NCBI RefSeq assembly: GCF_035046485.1
Contig: NC_085137.1
Span: forward strand, 41,533,155 to 41,597,154
DNA: 64,000 nt
Direction: 5' to 3'
From: Aedes albopictus
Taxonomy: Eukaryota; Arthropoda; Insecta; Diptera; Culicidae
Shown: in pieces, positions 1-11,159 of the stretch
Layout of the letters: the number at the start of each line of letters is the position of its first letter
Position numbering within the stretch: position 1 is the first letter of the stretch
The notes under the pieces: generated by a model
The model's input: only the letters and a program-made list of their open reading frames with translations
Database searches by the model: none
What the model was told of the DNA's origin: nothing
Translations under genes and position numbers: made by a program

Positions 1-398
1 AATAAATATCTCAGCTGTATGTCAACCGATTTGGGTTCTCTTAGCCCCAAATTTTATTTCGATTTGACATTTGGTTACTGAGATATCTTTCGAAAAGTAT
101 TTCAATAAATTCCTTTTTTTATTATTATATTCGCTTGTTATCTTGCATGAGCTTTTGACCAGTCTATGGGAAATTATTGTTCAATAAATAATGCTATAAT
201 GCTGACCTCATATAAAGTGTATACTAGCAGGTTATTGTTTTCAATAAAATTATAAATAACAAATTACAAATAAACTGGAATTCTATGAAAACTAACAATA
301 TGTTAAATGAAAGCTTTGAATTTATATATTGTGGGAAAAATGCAAGAACTGGACAGCCAAAATATCTAGTTAATGCTAAAACTGATTTACATAGTAGA
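1..398. other. AT-rich sequence, nothing recognised
   Basis: AT-rich DNA with no convincing ORF, tRNA motif or inverted repeat. Short reading frames here have no recognisable domains. It ends at the TA flanking the element that starts at 401. Confidence 0.6.
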
Positions 399-533
399 TA
401 CAGTGGCGTTTCGGTTTTATCACTAGTCATTTTATTCACTACTCGCCAAATTCACTCTCGATTTTATCACGGTTTTCGTTTTGTTTTTATCACGCCTTTT
501 CTAAAAAATCGCGAAATCAACACAAAAATGTTA

Positions 534-687
534 GGCGTTGTCCATAAACTACGTAGGCTAATGTATGACCATCTGAGACCCCCTCGTAGACTTTTGTCCA
601 TACAAAATTATCGAAATTTGTATGAAGCGTAGACTTTGATCAGAAACCCTCCTCCCCCTAAGAGTCTTCGTAGTTTAAGGACAGGCT
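534..687. mobile_element. small palindromic MITE (CATAAACTACGTAG family), copy 1
   Basis: About 150 bp with inverted ends built on GTCCATAAACTACGTAG and CTTCGTAGTTTAAGGAC. The interior has a C-rich stretch and the phrase CGTAGACTTT seen in the copies at 1521-1672 and 49729-49904. Sharing ends and interior across three places shows a dispersed element. Confidence 0.65.
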
Positions 688-1230
688 CTGATTGTGAAAC
701 TACTTATTTATTAGGGCTTTCCAAAGTCTGGAATATTTTACTTTTACTATGAGAAAAAAGTGGGAATATGTTTCTTTGAATAGAGGTTTTAAGTCTCATA
801 GTAAATATAAAACCGAGTAACGAATTTTCGCAAATTAAAAATATTTTATTTTTATTTCAATGTTTAGCTTCCTCAATTTCCGTAAAACAAAATTATAGAG
901 ATTTTTGGTCATTGCACATTGAACCATTTCATAAATAAATATTGTAAATATCTAATTAATGAAAACCGTTAGGGAAGCAATTCATATAAAAACGATTAGT
1001 TAGATTATGGAAGCTTTGAAGATTTGACGAATAAACTTTATAAGATAGGTCACAACAAATTTGACAAGATTACCATTTGTTATTTATTCACTTTTATGAT
1101 TGCTGCTTCTGTTTCCATCACCTCGTTCATTGAAATTAATGCAATTCCATTTAGTAAATCGTCTGATTATTTCTTACAGCTCCATATATAAAAGAGACTT
1201 TGTATAATCTACTACAAAAAAAAACTTCCT

Positions 1231-1487
1231 CAATTCTCGCGCTTAGTATCATACGGGCATATCTACAACGCTTGATATTTCTTCATCGATTTTCTCTTCG
1301 GATTATTCCGAGAAATACGTTCAATATTCGGATGATATGTTTCGGTGATGGATGACTAGTACTAGCTTCTAGAACAACGAAAACAACCGAAAATAATATG
1401 TCGGCGAAGTTATTAACAAAAGAGAAAATTGATAAACAGAAAACGATCATTGTAAATACGCCTGTATGATACTAAGCGCGAGAATTG
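1231..1487. mobile_element. fold-back MITE with a long terminal inverted repeat
   Basis: CAATTCTCGCGCTTAGTATC begins the left arm and its near-exact reverse complement ends the right arm at 1487. Complementarity continues imperfectly inward (ATCGATTTTCTCTTC against GAGAAAATTGAT), so the 257 bp can form one long hairpin. No target duplication is assigned. Confidence 0.6.
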
Positions 1488-1520
1488 TACAATGTCCTTG
1501 TAAGTTTCGACTCCTAATCA

Positions 1521-1672
1521 CGGTTGATCCGTACATAAACTACGTAGACTTCAAGGGGGAGGGAGATCTGGCCAAAGTCTTCGGTCCATAAAAAGAGAAC
1601 GAAAGTCTACAGGGGAAGATGGTTGTTGGATATGACCCGAAATGGGTCTCTTTAGTGTATGGACAGCGCCTA
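1521..1672. mobile_element. small palindromic MITE (CATAAACTACGTAG family), copy 2
   Basis: Diverged relative of 534-687. The left end has CATAAACTACGTAGAC, the right end has TATGGACAGCGCC, and the interior has the purine-rich GGGGGAGGGAG stretch typical of this family. It lies inside the 401-1844 element. Confidence 0.5.
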
Positions 1673-1846
1673 AACAATACTTTCATTGACACATTACTAA
1701 AGCTGTTAATCACAATTTAAACATTTTGCAGGTCATTGATTTTAAACATAAAATTTGCATTTATTTTTCATTTCGCCAAATTCACGGTTTCACTAAATTC
1801 ACGGTAACATTTTTTTTGACCGTGATAAAATCGAAAAACCACTGTA

Positions 1847-3027
1847 TATCATTTTTACATCATAACCATGAATACCGAGTACTTCGGAGCTAATTTATTC
1901 GACTGATTAAGAGATATTAGACAAAGTGTATCTCGCTGATTATCTTATCCATTTGTTAATCGATTCAAGATCTTTTGGCAGTTAACAAAAGATACAATAT
2001 TCCAGAATATGTAAGCTATTTTTTTTTAATTTCATACAAGATTCTAGAAGGTGTCTGACATTTCTGGTAGTCCATGGTCCATGATGCTATTTTGGAAACC
2101 AATCCACTAGATGCCAAATCCACAATATTTTCTAGAACTTTTGGTCCATCACACAAAATAAATATGTTAAGTACAAATAATACAACAATAGTTTAAATAA
2201 GTGTGTTCACCATAGGTTGATTAAATCGGTTTTATGTTTTCCATATAATCCTGTCCCAGGCAAGTAGACATCCGACAAAAAGATGAATTTCCCAAGAATG
2301 ATCCATTCTTTCTATTTCAAAGTGTCAACTCTTATCGTAGACATCCTTATACTCGTAGGTATAGAATTATAAAGCAGATTGGAATCAGCCAATTCCAATC
2401 AGATATTCGCGACGCGCCGCCTCCGTTGCAATTGGAAAGGTTCCAAAATTTGTCCACGCTAGGATGCCTTTTGGGGGAAAACCCACCACGACGCCAGCGG
2501 ACTCCTTTATTCTTGTCACCACCACCAAAAAGCGGGAAGTGTATAAACCTCATCTACCTCAACGATTATTTCTGCCAATAAAAGTCTTATGTCCCATTCC
2601 CAGCTTGTTTTTGAACTCGTATTTAGGTACCATTTGCTGCCAAACGCCCGAACGATTGCGATTCCTAGAAGCGTGATTTTATGCGGTGTGATGTGATTTT
2701 TCTTGTTCGCCTCGAATGGAAACTGCCGGCGCCGCCATTCAAATTCGAATCAAAAGGTCACAAAATGGGAATTTAACCGTTCCTATAGGTACCATGTACC
2801 TATAGCAGTAGTGCTAGGTGCAATTTTATCACATTTGAAATGTTCCGTAGGAGTGAGGACTGGGTAGGGCCGAGAGCATACATACAACGGGAGAGGCAAA
2901 TAAATTCAGGATTTGTTTGCCTGGTCTGGTTCGGACGGATCGCGATACCTCTGGGCAGGCTCTGAAGCTCGTTCGAGCAGAAAACGAAATCAACGGCTCG
3001 CAATTAAATTTTGTCCGTTTATTCGCC
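1847..3027. other. no gene recognised; one higher-complexity patch
   Basis: No convincing coding exon. From about 2395 to 2760 base composition rises and the sequence is more complex than its surroundings. A short palindrome of CCTATAGGTACC / GGTACATGGTACC type lies near 2780-2808. Short open frames at 2347-2676 show no domain I recognise. Confidence 0.45.
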
Positions 3028-4216
3028 GACCCACGCTAGGACATGCCTATTAGTATGGGACATGCTTGTATGGAAAAAATAATCCTCACTCCAGTCGACT
3101 TTTTAGATCCCATTTAGGTCCCATATGAACTGTACAAAATTTCAGCGTAATCGGTGAAACTATAATTTAGCGCAAGTGGTTCAAAGTTTTCATAGGATTT
3201 ACTATGGGAAAAGTTACACTTTCAAACAAAAAATCCCAGAGGTCGCCCCTTGTCTCCTTAATTCAAATCGATCAACGCTTCTTGTAGCAAAATCATTTAT
3301 GAAACTTTCCTTCGAAGACCGCAAAACGATTGGATGCTTGTGGAAAAAGATATTGATTTATTACCGATTACTGATCCAACGACCGGCTTTTTGTTTTGTT
3401 TTATCAGCAGCACTGCCGCTGCCGTTGTTGCATGGGGTGGTGGGAGGCATCACCACCCCCAGAAACAGCAGCAGCCAAGGGAGCAGTTACAGTGCTGCTA
3501 ATAAAACAAAACAAAAAGCCGTTCGTTGGATCACTAATCGGTAATAAATCAATAACTTTTTCCACAAGCATCCAACTGTTTTGCGGTCTTCGAAGGAAAG
3601 TTTCATGAATGATTTTTCTACAAGAAGCGTTGATCGATTTGAATTAAGGAGACAAAGAGCGACTTCTGGGATTTTTTGTTTGAAAGTGTAACCACAGATA
3701 ACAGACGTTTATGCTTATATTGGCAATGTGTGTAAAAATACTCAACAGCCATTTTGTATGTAACGAGCAGCTGAAACTCATGTGGCAATCATTTAGAGAT
3801 GGCGCAGTGATCGATAGTCAGTGATCGCTTTCAAGATTGCATGCACTACGCAATTTTACATTCAAGATTGTATTCGATCTTGAATGAAAGTGGAACTTTG
3901 AACTATTTTTGCATTCAAGTTAGATGTAATGTCGCAATCAGTTGAGTAGATGGCGGTAGTGAGCCAACGTATATCGTTTTGAACATTTACACAGGATTCT
4001 GCGAAAAATTTGTACTAGCATAAACATCTGTTATCTGTGGTGTAACTTTTCCCATAGTAAATCCTATGAAAACTTTGAACCACTTGCGCTAAATTATAGT
4101 TTCACCGATCGCGCTGAAATTTTGCACAGTTCATATGGGACCTAGATGGAATCAAAAAACTGGACTGGAGCGAGAATTTGATGTTTGTCCCATACTAATG
4201 CCTATGGTGGGTGATG
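3028..4216. mobile_element. fold-back element, arms about 400 bp, interrupted by a second element
   Basis: The left arm (about 3028-3430) returns in reverse complement at about 3440-3690 and 4040-4216. It includes the stretch around GGTCCCATATGAACTG, the block around CTATGGGAAAAGTTACAC, and the block around CTTTCCTTCGAAGACCGC. The right arm is split at 3693-4039 by another element. The centre holds a short hairpin around GGGGTGGTGGGAGGCATCACC. The outer ends are diverged, so the limits are approximate. Confidence 0.7.
3693..4039. mobile_element. CACAGA-ended MITE, copy 1, with 7-bp duplication
   Basis: The ends are CACAGATAACAGACGTTTAT and its inverted copy. GTGTAAC flanks both sides (3686-3692 and 4040-4046). 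The intact left arm of the surrounding fold-back gives the empty site, which has GTGTAAC once. The interior shares a block (ATGGCGGTAGTGAGC) in reverse orientation with 63160-63427, and the ends match 21493-21734. Confidence 0.7.
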
Positions 4217-4521
4217 ATAGGTATCCTATCTTGCGGAAGAAGGGGATGAACGTGCCATCAACTTCGGACATCGCACAGTGCACATGGGGCAAAATCAATC
4301 CCAATGGTGGACAAAAATAATAACTTTCTTAATACAAGACTCTAGGTGCCCACCGGGAGAAGGCTCACATGAAAGCAAATTTTCTCAAGAATCGATAGGT
4401 GACTGTTTCATATTACGAGCTGCTGCTACGGAGCGAATTATAGAGCCTGTTTTATCACAGTTCTCCTTCAAATTTGAGTATTTCTGATTTTTTACGGCAT
4501 CCATTATGAGTTTAGTGAATA

Positions 4522-4994
4522 CAGGTAATCTTCGATATAACGTACCCTCGATATAGCGTACCCTCGATATAGAGAATTCGATATAACGTAAATTTTGCTT
4601 CGATATAACGTACAACATTGATTTTTTTTTTATTTTTCCCAGGAATAACCCTTAGATAAACTACGAAATTACTCAAACCAATGCTTTGTTGCAGCATTAG
4701 CCTTGTTACCCAGAATTAGCGCAATTTGGGGAAAAATTTAGTGTACGTTATATCGAAGCAAAATGGACGTTATATCGAAGCACAAAAAACGAAATTACTT
4801 TTTTGTGAAAACTTAAGTTTTTTATTATTGGTTTTGTGAATTTCACCAAAATCATTATTTGGGATTAATTTCACGTCGAATACATCAATACTAGCATAAA
4901 CAATATTAAATTTTTCTCTGCTTCGATATAACGTACACTTCGATATAACGTACAAAGAGAAAACTTTTTTGTACGTTATATCGAAGAGTACCTG
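4522..4994. mobile_element. pogo-type MITE with repeated CGATATAACGTAC motif
   Basis: TA-flanked at both ends (4520-4521, 4995-4996). The ends are CAGGTAATCTTCGATATAAC and its inverted counterpart ending TACCTG. The motif TTCGATATAACGTAC occurs at least eight times in both orientations near the two ends. Repeated subterminal binding-site-like motifs with CAG ends and TA duplication are typical of pogo/Tigger elements. No transposase is present. Confidence 0.65.
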
Positions 4995-5010
4995 TATTTC
5001 GCTAGGATCT

Positions 5011-5382
5011 CACTCGGAGAAACTAAAAAACTCAAAATTAGGTACTTTTAAACTCAATTTTGAGTTCTTTTTCATCTCCCTTTTCATGCGCTCTTTCTAT
5101 TGTTGTCTGAGAGTGAAGAGAGAAACAGCCCAACTTTTGCAATTCCGTGCGTCAAGCCAACACTGAGTTTCTAGCACAGTACTCAAATTTGAGTGAATAC
5201 AACCTAGTCAAAATTTCGGTTGAGTAAAAAAAAAACTTAAAATTAGGTTTTTTTTTCACATGGAAGCAAGCGGGAACAACCCAACAAAAACATCGATTAC
5301 ATCAACTCAAATTTGGCTTGACGCACGCAACCCCGAAGTTGAGTGGAAAGAACTCACTTTTGGGTAGTTTCGTCTCTCCGTG
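5011..5382. mobile_element. fold-back MITE with CTCAAAATTAGG blocks
   Basis: Imperfect inverted ends (CACTCGGAGAAACTA against the inverse of TAGTTTCGTCTCTCCGTG). An internal mirrored pair, GCGTCAAGCCAACACTGAG and AAATTTGGCTTGACGC, shows that most of the 370 bp folds back. CTCAAATTTGAG-like repeats recur inside. Confidence 0.55.
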
Positions 5383-5439
5383 CATCTCCCCAATTCCATT
5401 GAGTATCGTATACAATTCGTTACTATATTTTTTTTCTCC

Positions 5440-5690
5440 CGGTATGTAGTATTTTCTCCCCATATACAGAATCGGACAATAAAAATGCACCAAAGCCGTT
5501 TTCCCATACAAACTGGTCAAGTTTTTAGATTGGTATGTCTCACAGTTACTTCTCAACCAAATGTTTTCATTTTTCTGTAACGAAACAAAACACTTCAATT
5601 TTTAAAAGCTACTGAAAAAGTTCGGTGACAACTATTGATACAAAAGTTAGTGAGAATTTGGACAATAAAAATGCACCAAGATAAAAAAAA
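5440..5690 (-). repeat. dispersed repeat; relative of 7010-7092 plus 8119-8150
   Basis: On minus this stretch reads through CAATAGTTGTCACCGAAC, TTTTCAGTAGC and CAGAAAAATGAAAAC without interruption. The same order appears on plus at about 7025-7092 and 8119-8135 but is split there by a 1-kb insertion. GGACAATAAAAATGCACCA also occurs twice in direct orientation (5474-5492 and about 5660-5678). Confidence 0.55.
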
Positions 5691-5839
5691 AATGGTATGG
5701 CAAAAAAAGCTAAAGTCAAATCATGTTGCTCTCTTCAGCAAAATGGTTCGTCATCACACAAAAAACATATTTGCCGAAGACACCATAATGATATGATGTA
5801 ACCATTTTTTGCTACAACATTTTTTTTTACTTTTTTATT

Positions 5840-6260
5840 GTCAAAATTCAACCTATCTGCAACTTCCCGAATAAAACGGTATTATATGACTATTATACAG
5901 GATATCATTTTCAGATGATTCATGCTATCATAAACTGGATTATAAATCGATGATACCAAGAATCATATCAAAGATTACAGTAATCATATTCGAAGTTTCA
6001 ATGATAGGCCGAATGGGTTGTTAAGTATCGTTACCATTCAAAAATGCACTTTTTCTCGAACAAAAATTTTGAGAAATCATACATGAAATAATCAGTTTAT
6101 GATAAAATTGACGATACAGTGAATCATAAAAATAAAGAGGAAATATTTCATGAAATCTGTTTTACCGACCTCAAAAAATGTATACACCCCTGCGGTCTCT
6201 TGGCGGATTCTGTCAAATTGGTCTACCATTCAGTGAGTAATTGTTTACTTACACGGTTTT
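5840..6260. other. AT-rich degenerate ATGATA-type repeats
   Basis: Many scattered ATGATA, TATCAT and AATCAT words in both orientations. A similar texture recurs at 6840-7015. No ORF, no clear ends and no target duplication were found. It may be an old fold-back element. Confidence 0.35.
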
Positions 6261-6475
6261 TTTTTGTAATTTCTTGTGTGTTTGGGATATGAACAGTGGT
6301 TGTTGATGTTCCGACGTAGTTCCGCGGGTGTGCTGTGTACTAGGCCAAAGCCGATAAGTGCTCGCGGTTGTCTAGAACCCAGTGATATGCGAAGTGGCTG
6401 ATCTGTCGGATATTTTAACTCAAAGGAGAAATCCGGAGATACAATTTCCAAGGATGCATGGTGAATTGAAGTCAA

Positions 6476-6589
6476 TCCTTTGGAGCCGGAGGGGTCAATA
6501 TGACCCCGGCGATGAAATCGGACATAATAAACGTGTTCGACACCAGCGATGTTGTGACACCAGCAGCCAAACAATCCGGCTCCTAAGGG
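6476..6589. mobile_element. short TTAA-type MITE with GGAGCCGGA ends
   Basis: The 114-bp element has ends TCCTTTGGAGCCGGA and TCCGGCTCCTAAGGG, inverted copies of each other with one or two mismatches. TTAA follows the right end (6590-6593) and TCAA precedes the left end, fitting a decayed TTAA duplication of piggyBac type. It includes the palindrome GGGGTCAATATGACCCC. A plus-strand reading frame crossing it (6382-6627) is therefore probably not a gene. Confidence 0.5.
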
Positions 6590-6593
6590 TTAA

Positions 6594-7071
6594 GGAAGGT
6601 AAGTTTGCAAGTGCTTTCCGATGGTAACGGCAGCGTGAGGTACAAAGTATCAAACGCGTTCCAGCATTTAGTGTGCGTGTTTTTTTTGTCAAAAAGTGCC
6701 GGATAAGGGCGTTTAAATAAGGTAACAATGCAAGCCAAGGTGATGACGTTCTATTTCTACTATCAACTCTTGAGTACAGTGAAAACAAAACAGCCGAAAA
6801 CATAGTTTTGTTCTTAATTTTATTGGAAATATGATTATTCAAAATTATTCATGTATTATTCAATGCATCATTTTCATAAGTTTTATGATTCATGAAAAGT
6901 CGTGAATAATTAAATTTGTTCAACCCTAATAATTTTATCATAGCACGATGATTAGTTATATAGTTATCATTCTACCAATAAACATCGTATGATATGCACG
7001 ATACCAAGAATAATATTTTTCTATGCGGGTTTTTGTATTAATAGTTATCACCAAACTTTTTCAATAGTTTT
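6594..7071. other. no gene recognised
   Basis: Mixed sequence to about 6780, then AT-rich ATGATA-like repeat texture to 7015, then the start of the dispersed repeat described at 5440-5690. AAGGTAAGT at 6594-6602 resembles a splice donor, but no matching upstream coding exon is convincing. Confidence 0.4.
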
Positions 7072-8118
7072 TAAAAATGTTTTGTAGTTCGTATGTGTGT
7101 GTGTATACAATTCAACTCCCACTGTCTGGCAGTGGTATTATGGAAGAAAGATGTCTGCAGTTGTCTGTATGGTTTGTAATGAATTTCACACTCACAGCTG
7201 AAATCATCTTTAGCCCGGGAGTTGAAAGGTGATAGCTCTGTTGGGATCCAGTGACCCATTTCAGAATGTCTGATTACTCACGTCCATTCCGAGGTCACTT
7301 TCACTTACAACAAGCCTCGCATGTGTGCATTACCGTTATCAAATGGATAATGATAATGCAAACACACTTCCTGCTTCAAAGGTAACCTTCGAAACTGGCG
7401 CGTATTTAGTTCAATTTGATGTATTTAGTAACGATAATCAGAACATTCTCACCTGAATCCATCGAAGGTAGCGTTACCATCACCATGGGAACGTTGTAAC
7501 AGCGCAGATCGGCTGCTCCTCGGCATGCTCCTCGTCTCACCACATCGCGCACGCATTCAGTCATCATTAGAACGCACGTCACTTGACCTATGACATAATT
7601 ATGAATATGAGGCCACACTGTTTGATTCTGGAACCACTCGCGAATCATTGATAGAGATTCGCGAATCTGACGGCGTGACATATCAGCCAAAAACGCGAAA
7701 AACAACGAAAAAAAGGAACCAAACAAAATCACATCGCAACTATTTTCTAATCGAAAAGCTACTTGATGATAACACGCGGGATTGACGGTTTATTTCGACA
7801 CTATCTATACGAACTTCGGCATCTCTTGTGTGAAACCTCTCCTGGCAGCGGCATTCAATCACGTACAAGACACTAAAACTCTTCCGGACGGTGTAGCGCT
7901 GCCAGCTGCTCCAGCAACACGGGTCCAAGCTTAAACACAATCCTACGTTTTAACACAAATCTTCTCGAAAATGATATTTCACACTTTCTCACCCGCGGAA
8001 AAGCCATCCGGATGGCGTAGCACCGGCCAAACCGTCAGCGGAATTGCGAAGAAAAAAATTAAAACGCGAACGCAATGCGACGAGCAGATCAAAAAACTAA
8101 AAATGTTTTGTAGTTCGT
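7072..8118 (+). mobile_element. 1-kb insertion bounded by a 21-bp direct repeat
   Basis: An identical 21-bp sequence (it contains ATGTTTTGTAGTTCGT) lies at 7072-7092 and 8098-8118, bounding 1005 bp of noticeably richer base composition. The relative at 5440-5690 runs across the equivalent point without the insert, so this is an insertion and not a chance repeat. The right end just before the repeat is CAAAAAAC, a possible short A-tail, and there are no terminal inverted repeats. A long target duplication with an A-rich 3' end fits LINE-driven retroposition in plus orientation. Confidence 0.6.
7453..7732 (-). CDS. candidate first coding exon, product unknown
   Basis: On minus an ATG at 7732 opens a frame that runs into a good splice donor, TTCAG then GTGAGAAT, at 7453/7452. 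The frame continues only 15 codons past it. The roughly 93 residues begin with a hydrophobic stretch (about residues 1-17, FGSFFSLFFAFLA) and continue with a mixed, globular-looking region rich in Cys, Met, Val and Arg. I recognise no domain. It lies wholly inside the inserted segment and opposite to its proposed orientation, so it may be a captured gene fragment or chance. No downstream exon was identified. Confidence 0.25.
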
Positions 8119-8735
8119 CACAGAAAAATAAAAACAATCGGTAAAGAAATATTTCTGAAGTCTTGAACTACTCCAAATTATTAATTATACCTACTTTTGT
8201 TAAGGTTGAAGAAGTCATCTTAGACAAACCGTCATCATTGAAAGTTCGAATGCGGTTTTTTTTTTCATTCAGAACGCACCGCACTATCACCACTAGGTTG
8301 ATTAATTTGTTTTTTTTTTGTTTGTATTGTTAAATTGTTTTGAAGTGTTCAATTGTTTATTCATACTAAAAGTTAGAAATCCATTTTGCTGAATCCTCCA
8401 AACTTCCTGATTTCCAGAGTACATAAAGTTGGGGTAAAGAGTAGCTCTGCATTGTTTCCAACGATTTAGCAAACATACTCAAATGTATGCTTCATAATGT
8501 TGCCGTAGGTCCGTCAGGTATTAAGACCTTTTTGTTATGCATTCGAATACTTTTCAGGCACGAATTTGTCGCGAAGTTTCACCATGGTTTCCTAGATTTC
8601 ACCAGAAATTTCACAAGTCCTTCTGTTAGGAACCCCTACAAACTTTTCTCAAAACACAAAATAATCAGAAATTCTTTCTAAAGCTTAGAAATGAAATAGT
8701 TTCTTATTTCTATCAGGATATTAATTCAGAATTTC
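8119..8735. other. AT-rich sequence, no gene seen
   Basis: Continuation of the dispersed repeat for about 40 bp, then AT-rich DNA with several poly-T runs. A short plus-strand frame at 8487-8681 has no recognisable domain. Confidence 0.45.
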
Positions 8736-8850
8736 TGCGGCTTTGTTGAATAAACCACCGGTCTAGCGAATACGGAGTCGTGGGTTCGAATCCCACCAGA
8801 ATGCGATTTTTCCGCATTACAAGTTTTCAGTATGCTTCATGATATTCTAG
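8736..8850 (+). mobile_element. degenerate tRNA-derived SINE fragment
   Basis: GTGGGTTCGAATCCCACC forms an intact tRNA T-arm / Pol III B-box, followed by AGAATGC and CATGATATT. The last two are shared with the minus-strand fragment at 28930-29008. The upstream A-box half is poorly preserved and no cloverleaf acceptor closes, so it is not a functional tRNA. Confidence 0.45.
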
Positions 8851-9469
8851 TTAATTTCTGTATGAATTGGGCCAGGATTTCATTATAGTAATTTATCAAA
8901 TATGATTAGAATAAAAGTATGGTAAGGGGAGGCAAGAAATGGATCTCTATATTATTTTTAAATACAAATAAAAATTTCTCTGTATTCTTCTACAACCATT
9001 AAATACACTAGCCCGCAATGATATAAGATAATTGAAAGATCACAATTCGACAAACAATTTTCTAAACGTGGCAAAACTCGATTTTTCTCTAATAAAAATA
9101 CGAAATCTTCTATTTTTCTTCATTCATATAAGCGTACGAATTAGATAAAAGCATCCAAAAACCAGTGCTTGAAAACACTGAACTGTTTATTCCTAAACGA
9201 AGCAAAATTTGTTCCTCTTTGACCAGTGCTTTTCAAGTGGTAGCTAAATGCCTTCCTTAGAAAATCTTCCAAGAAGTCCTTGAAGCAGGTCTACCTAACA
9301 TTTTACGATCGCAGGCTAGGGGTTACACACCGCATATAAGTCAACGGACTAGGAAAAAAATCGGCATCCTCCAAAAAGTACTTTTTTTTCAAAAACTTTT
9401 TGACTATTGCCGGCCTACGGTTTTCCTTATATTTTCGGTTTCTAAGGGATATTATTATATTAGGTGCCG

Positions 9470-9593
9470 GGGCCCGTAGCGTAGTGGCTACACGTTCATT
9501 TCATAAGTGGATAGTCATGGGTTCGATCCCAGCCACGGCACTTGTAATTTTTCGTCAGTTGTTCTTCCCCCCGAAAGCAGCTGAAACCTGGTC
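9470..9593 (+). mobile_element. tRNA-derived SINE-like insertion
   Basis: GCCCGTAGCGTAGTGGCTA (A-box region) and GGGTTCGATCCCAGCCACGG (B-box and acceptor side) give a tRNA-like head with a G/C-rich acceptor, GTGCCGGGG...CCACGGCAC. A short non-tRNA tail follows until family-B palindrome sequence resumes near 9594. The loop lengths do not give a clean tRNA. Confidence 0.5.
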
Positions 9594-9864
9594 ATGAATG
9601 ATCAAAATTTCATTGCATTCGGTGCGTTGAATCCAAAGGTATAACAGCTCAAAGTTGGCTATTGAATAATTATACCCTTTTCTAGAGCCTTGATAACTTC
9701 GTGCAGAATAGCCCGATCGTTATCAAATTTTGACTACTGATACACAGTAGTTGATTAACTTACATTAAAAATTTGAGGATATTTGATGTACTTTCGAAAA
9801 GTTACAGCCAGTTGAACATTTTTTGGAAAATTCTGCCTGTCCCGATCATTTTGTCTATCCCCCG
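9594..9864 (+). mobile_element. half copy of palindrome family B
   Basis: Matches the right half of 19272-20252 in order: ATGATCAAAATTTCATTGC, the block around AACTTCGTGCAGAATAG, TACACAGTAGTTGAT, AAAGTTACAGCCAGTTGAAC, and CCTGTCCCGATCATTTTG. It ends CCCCCG with TA following (9865-9866). The left half is missing or replaced by the SINE-like piece. Confidence 0.6.
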
Positions 9865-9866
9865 TA

Positions 9867-10197
9867 TATGAATATGTATATATGAGTTTTGATTTAGTAT
9901 GTTGTAGTTGACGTTATTATTATGAAAGATTTTGTGGTATTTTCACAAAATTGACTACGAAATTTCTACGCTGGATCCATATATTTTCTGATGCGGTATC
10001 AGAGCTTGTTGAGATCTTGAAATTTATGTTTCAAAAAATAATAACAAAATACCTAGGTTACGATTCTATTATTTTTGCAGAAATTACTCTAAATGTAGGC
10101 TGCGCATTGTGTCATTTTTATTTTGTGATATCAAGATAATTCTGATTCCGCAAAACCTTACAATTGTTTTAAAGACTATAATACTTCTCCAGGAATC
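9867..10197. other. AT-rich spacer, nothing recognised
   Basis: Lies between two palindromic elements. A 62-codon frame has no recognisable features. Confidence 0.5.
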
Positions 10198-10199
10198 TA

Positions 10200-11157
10200 C
10201 AGGGTGTTAGGTTCCTGAGTGCAAACTTTTTAAAGGGTGATAGAGGACCATAAATGGTGAAAAAAATTGTTCTACGCATATGGTCAAATCTCAACCGTTA
10301 CGTAGTTATTGAACTCCCCATGTTTTTGACTCTTATTGCCTTAACTGGCTATAACTTTAAAATGGTCAAACTTATCGCACTTTTTTAACCCTTATTCGAA
10401 AAATTATTGAATTTTCTATCAAATGGCATCTTTGAACCGATCGGTTTAGTTAAATAACTAAGTTTCCTAGAGCAAATAGCCTAAAAGTTGTGTGTTTTAA
10501 TTTGTTTTTGTCAATTATCTTTGAAAAATGCGTAATAATTTTAAATTCTTTATTTGGCAAAGTTGTGGCCCCTGTTTCACTCGACAATTCGTTCTTTGAC
10601 ATCAAACATCTATCTTTTATCGTTTTCTTGCAATTTCGATTTAAACGTCGCATTTCAGATCAGAAATTTGCAATCGTCATGGAAAGCACTTTTTTGCGCA
10701 CTGTGCCGCACATTCAAATCAAAATTGCAAGAAAACGATAAGAGTTAGAAGTTTTGTGTCAAAGAACAAATTGTGGAGTGGAACAGAGGCCACAACTTTG
10801 CCAAAGAAAGAATTTTAATTTATTACGCATGTTTTAAAGATAATGGACATAAACAAATAAAAACACACTATTTTTAGCTATTTTGCTCTAGGAAACTTAG
10901 TTATTCAGCTAAACCAATCGGTTCAAAGATGCCATTTGATAGAAAATTCAATAATCTTTCGAATAAGCGTTAAAAAACAGCGATAAGTTTGACCATTTGA
11001 AAGTTATAGCCAGTTAAGGCAATAAGAGTCAAAAACATGGGGAGTTCAATAACTACGTAACGGTTGAGATTTGACCATATGCGTAGAACATTTTTTTCAC
11101 CATTTATGGTCCTCTATCACCCTTTAAAAAGTTTGCACTCATGAACCTAACACCCTG
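10200..11157. mobile_element. palindrome family A, copy 1 (958 bp, TA-flanked)
   Basis: Begins CAGGGTGTTAGGTTCCTGAG and ends with its inverse, CACCCTG, with TA on both sides. The two halves are near mirror images for most of their length. The outer arm carries GTTACGTAGTTATTGAAC and an inner block carries TCTTTGGCAAAGTTGTGGCC. Copies of almost identical length lie at 25158-26116 and 53523-54482. No coding capacity is seen. Confidence 0.8.
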
Positions 11158-11159
11158 TA

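Larger units (their letters stand above)
401..1844. mobile_element. TA-flanked DNA transposon relic with CAGTGG termini
   Basis: The left end reads CAGTGGCGTTTCGGTTTTAT and the right end is its imperfect inverted copy (CAGTGGTTTTTCGATTTTAT on minus). TA lies directly outside both ends (399-400 and 1845-1846). TA duplications and CAG-type ends fit Tc1/mariner-pogo type non-autonomous elements. No transposase is visible. At least three smaller elements (534-687, 1231-1487, 1521-1672) sit inside, so part of the 1.4 kb is secondary insertion. Confidence 0.65.

Noticed and set aside
6382..6627. 81-codon plus frame followed by a donor-like AAGGTAAGT as an exon.
   Set aside because: The frame runs through a short TTAA-type MITE (6476-6589), so its second half is transposon sequence.
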